Source of the DNA: Mucilaginibacter sp. L3T2-6
Lineage (GTDB): Bacteria; Bacteroidota; Bacteroidia; Sphingobacteriales; Sphingobacteriaceae
Reading direction: 5' to 3'
NCBI RefSeq assembly: GCF_030519355.1
Contig: NZ_JAUMKC010000022.1
Span: 42,795 to 106,794, forward strand
Length of the DNA: 64,000 bases
The notes under the pieces are model-generated. The model was given only the letters and a program-made list of their open reading frames with translations. It was not told where the DNA came from and did no database searches. Each line of letters starts with the position of its first letter. Within the stretch, counting starts at the first letter, position 1. Below are positions 63,407 to 64,000 of the stretch, in pieces. The position numbers were made by a program, and so were the translations under genes.

Positions 63407-63600
63407 TTTATTTAATGGAATGAGTGTCATGAAATGGTGTTTTGACAAAAACTAAAAACCATATAAACCTTTGATTTTCGATGATTTAGCATCGTTTAAC
63501 ACTATTTTTAGTACCTTTAAAGCTACTAAAAATCGAACACTTTAACAGATGATTTACAAATATTATATAGATTAGCTGCCGCAGAACCAAACTAAGTCAT

Positions 63601-63972
63601 ATGGCTAATTCATTTCACATCCAATCCGACTTTAACGCAAATTTTGGTAAAGAAATGGTGTCATCAACCAGCGTTTACGATCAGCGCCGTAAAAGTGGTA
63701 TGAAAGATTATTCTTTAGCGGTGTACGATTTCATTTTTATTTCGGATGCTCATGAGAAATTAAAGTTATTGGGCGATTTCTTATCTTCTAATTATAATTA
63801 TCAAATTAAAGAGATAGCTCTAGGTAATGGACATTACGAATTAACTGGCGACAGTACGCAGTTTCCGGTTGATGAAGAAAATTTAATGTATTGGGCTCTT
63901 GATTTGTATTGTAAAGGTTATGAGGGCTCATGCGGAAAAGTTGTGGGATTGAAGCCTACGCATAGATATTAG
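63601..63972 (+). CDS. Hypothetical protein (possibly RraB-like)
   Basis: 123 residues, acidic and soluble. The alternating layout (DFIFISDAHEKLKLLGDFLSS, HYELTGDSTQFPVDEENLMYWALDLYCKGYEGSCG) recalls the RraB/DUF695-type fold, where a split GYE-x-C region closes the domain, but the match is by eye only. A 9-bp inverted repeat TTTTTAGTA/TACTAAAAA (63506-63532) lies upstream and could be regulatory. Confidence 0.5.
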   Translation: MANSFHIQSDFNANFGKEMVSSTSVYDQRRKSGMKDYSLAVYDFIFISDAHEKLKLLGDFLSSNYNYQIKEIALGNGHYELTGDSTQFPVDEENLMYWALDLYCKGYEGSCGKVVGLKPTHRY

Positions 63973-64000
63973 CTAATCTGAAAAGGAAGAAAGTTGTGTC

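Noticed and set aside
62702..63543. Direct repeat TCGAACACTTT on both sides of the small membrane protein gene
   Set aside because: An 11-bp match is expected by chance many times in 64 kb, and there is no integrase or target gene nearby.

Overview
The window looks like the chromosome of a free-living Bacteroidota member, most likely of the Sphingobacteriaceae (Mucilaginibacter/Pedobacter type). The taxonomy is inference. It rests on a SusC/SusD/SusE polysaccharide-utilisation locus, an UpxY-type NusG paralogue heading an exopolysaccharide (EPS) operon, lipoproteins of the Gly/Ser-Cys-Lys-Lys type, weak Shine-Dalgarno signals and promoter -7 boxes of the form TAnnTTTG.

Region 1 (about 0.57-32.5 kb, all minus strand) is a very large EPS locus. 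In transcription order it starts with wza-like and wzc-like export genes. Next comes a 468-bp leader with an imperfect ~90-bp direct repeat carrying a GAA-loop hairpin, then the UpxY antiterminator. After that come a UDP-HexNAc dehydrogenase, flippase, DegT aminotransferase, GT2s, GT4s, a DUF2334 deacetylase-like protein, a second DegT aminotransferase, a small PglC-like initiating phosphoglycosyltransferase, a Wzy-like polymerase, asparagine synthase and a GT4. Three genes follow that suggest a galacturonate-containing polymer: a small lipoprotein, a UDP-glucuronate 4-epimerase and a secreted PL1 lyase that shares the lipoprotein's domain. The distal end is an unusual decoration module: GT4, PhyH-type Fe(II)/2-oxoglutarate oxygenase, a divergent DegT-like PLP protein, GNAT, FemAB-like transferase, CapD/PglF-type dehydratase, GT2, a second FemAB-like protein and a second PhyH oxygenase. 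A partial FAD oxidoreductase on the plus strand lies before it.

Region 2 (33.1-44.4 kb) holds glmS (GlcN-6-P supply, with a clear terminator), an MBOAT O-acyltransferase plus SGNH-like partner, a short HTH protein, an unusual PAS-AraC HTH-PAS-PAS protein, a small hypothetical gene, a PAS histidine kinase whose natural start appears frameshifted at an A9 tract, and an acyltransferase-3 protein.

Region 3 (44.5-61.1 kb) is an alpha-mannan-type PUL. A minus-strand operon runs from a two-domain phosphomannose isomerase through an MFS sugar porter, SusC, SusD, SusE-like lipoprotein, GH76, GH92, GH76 and GH76, and closes at a strong terminator. A divergent GntR/UTRA regulator sits at its head. The intergenic DNA has a good Bacteroidota promoter covered by an inverted repeat, and a palindrome that recurs in identical 19-bp form before the last GH76 gene. 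Logic: surface GH76 endo-mannanases cut mannan, SusCD import it, GH92/GH76 finish it in the periplasm, the MFS porter takes up mannose and the isomerase feeds glycolysis.

Region 4 (61.1-64 kb) contains an SGNH hydrolase and two small genes of unknown function. I saw no rRNA, tRNA, CRISPR array, insertion sequence or prophage.
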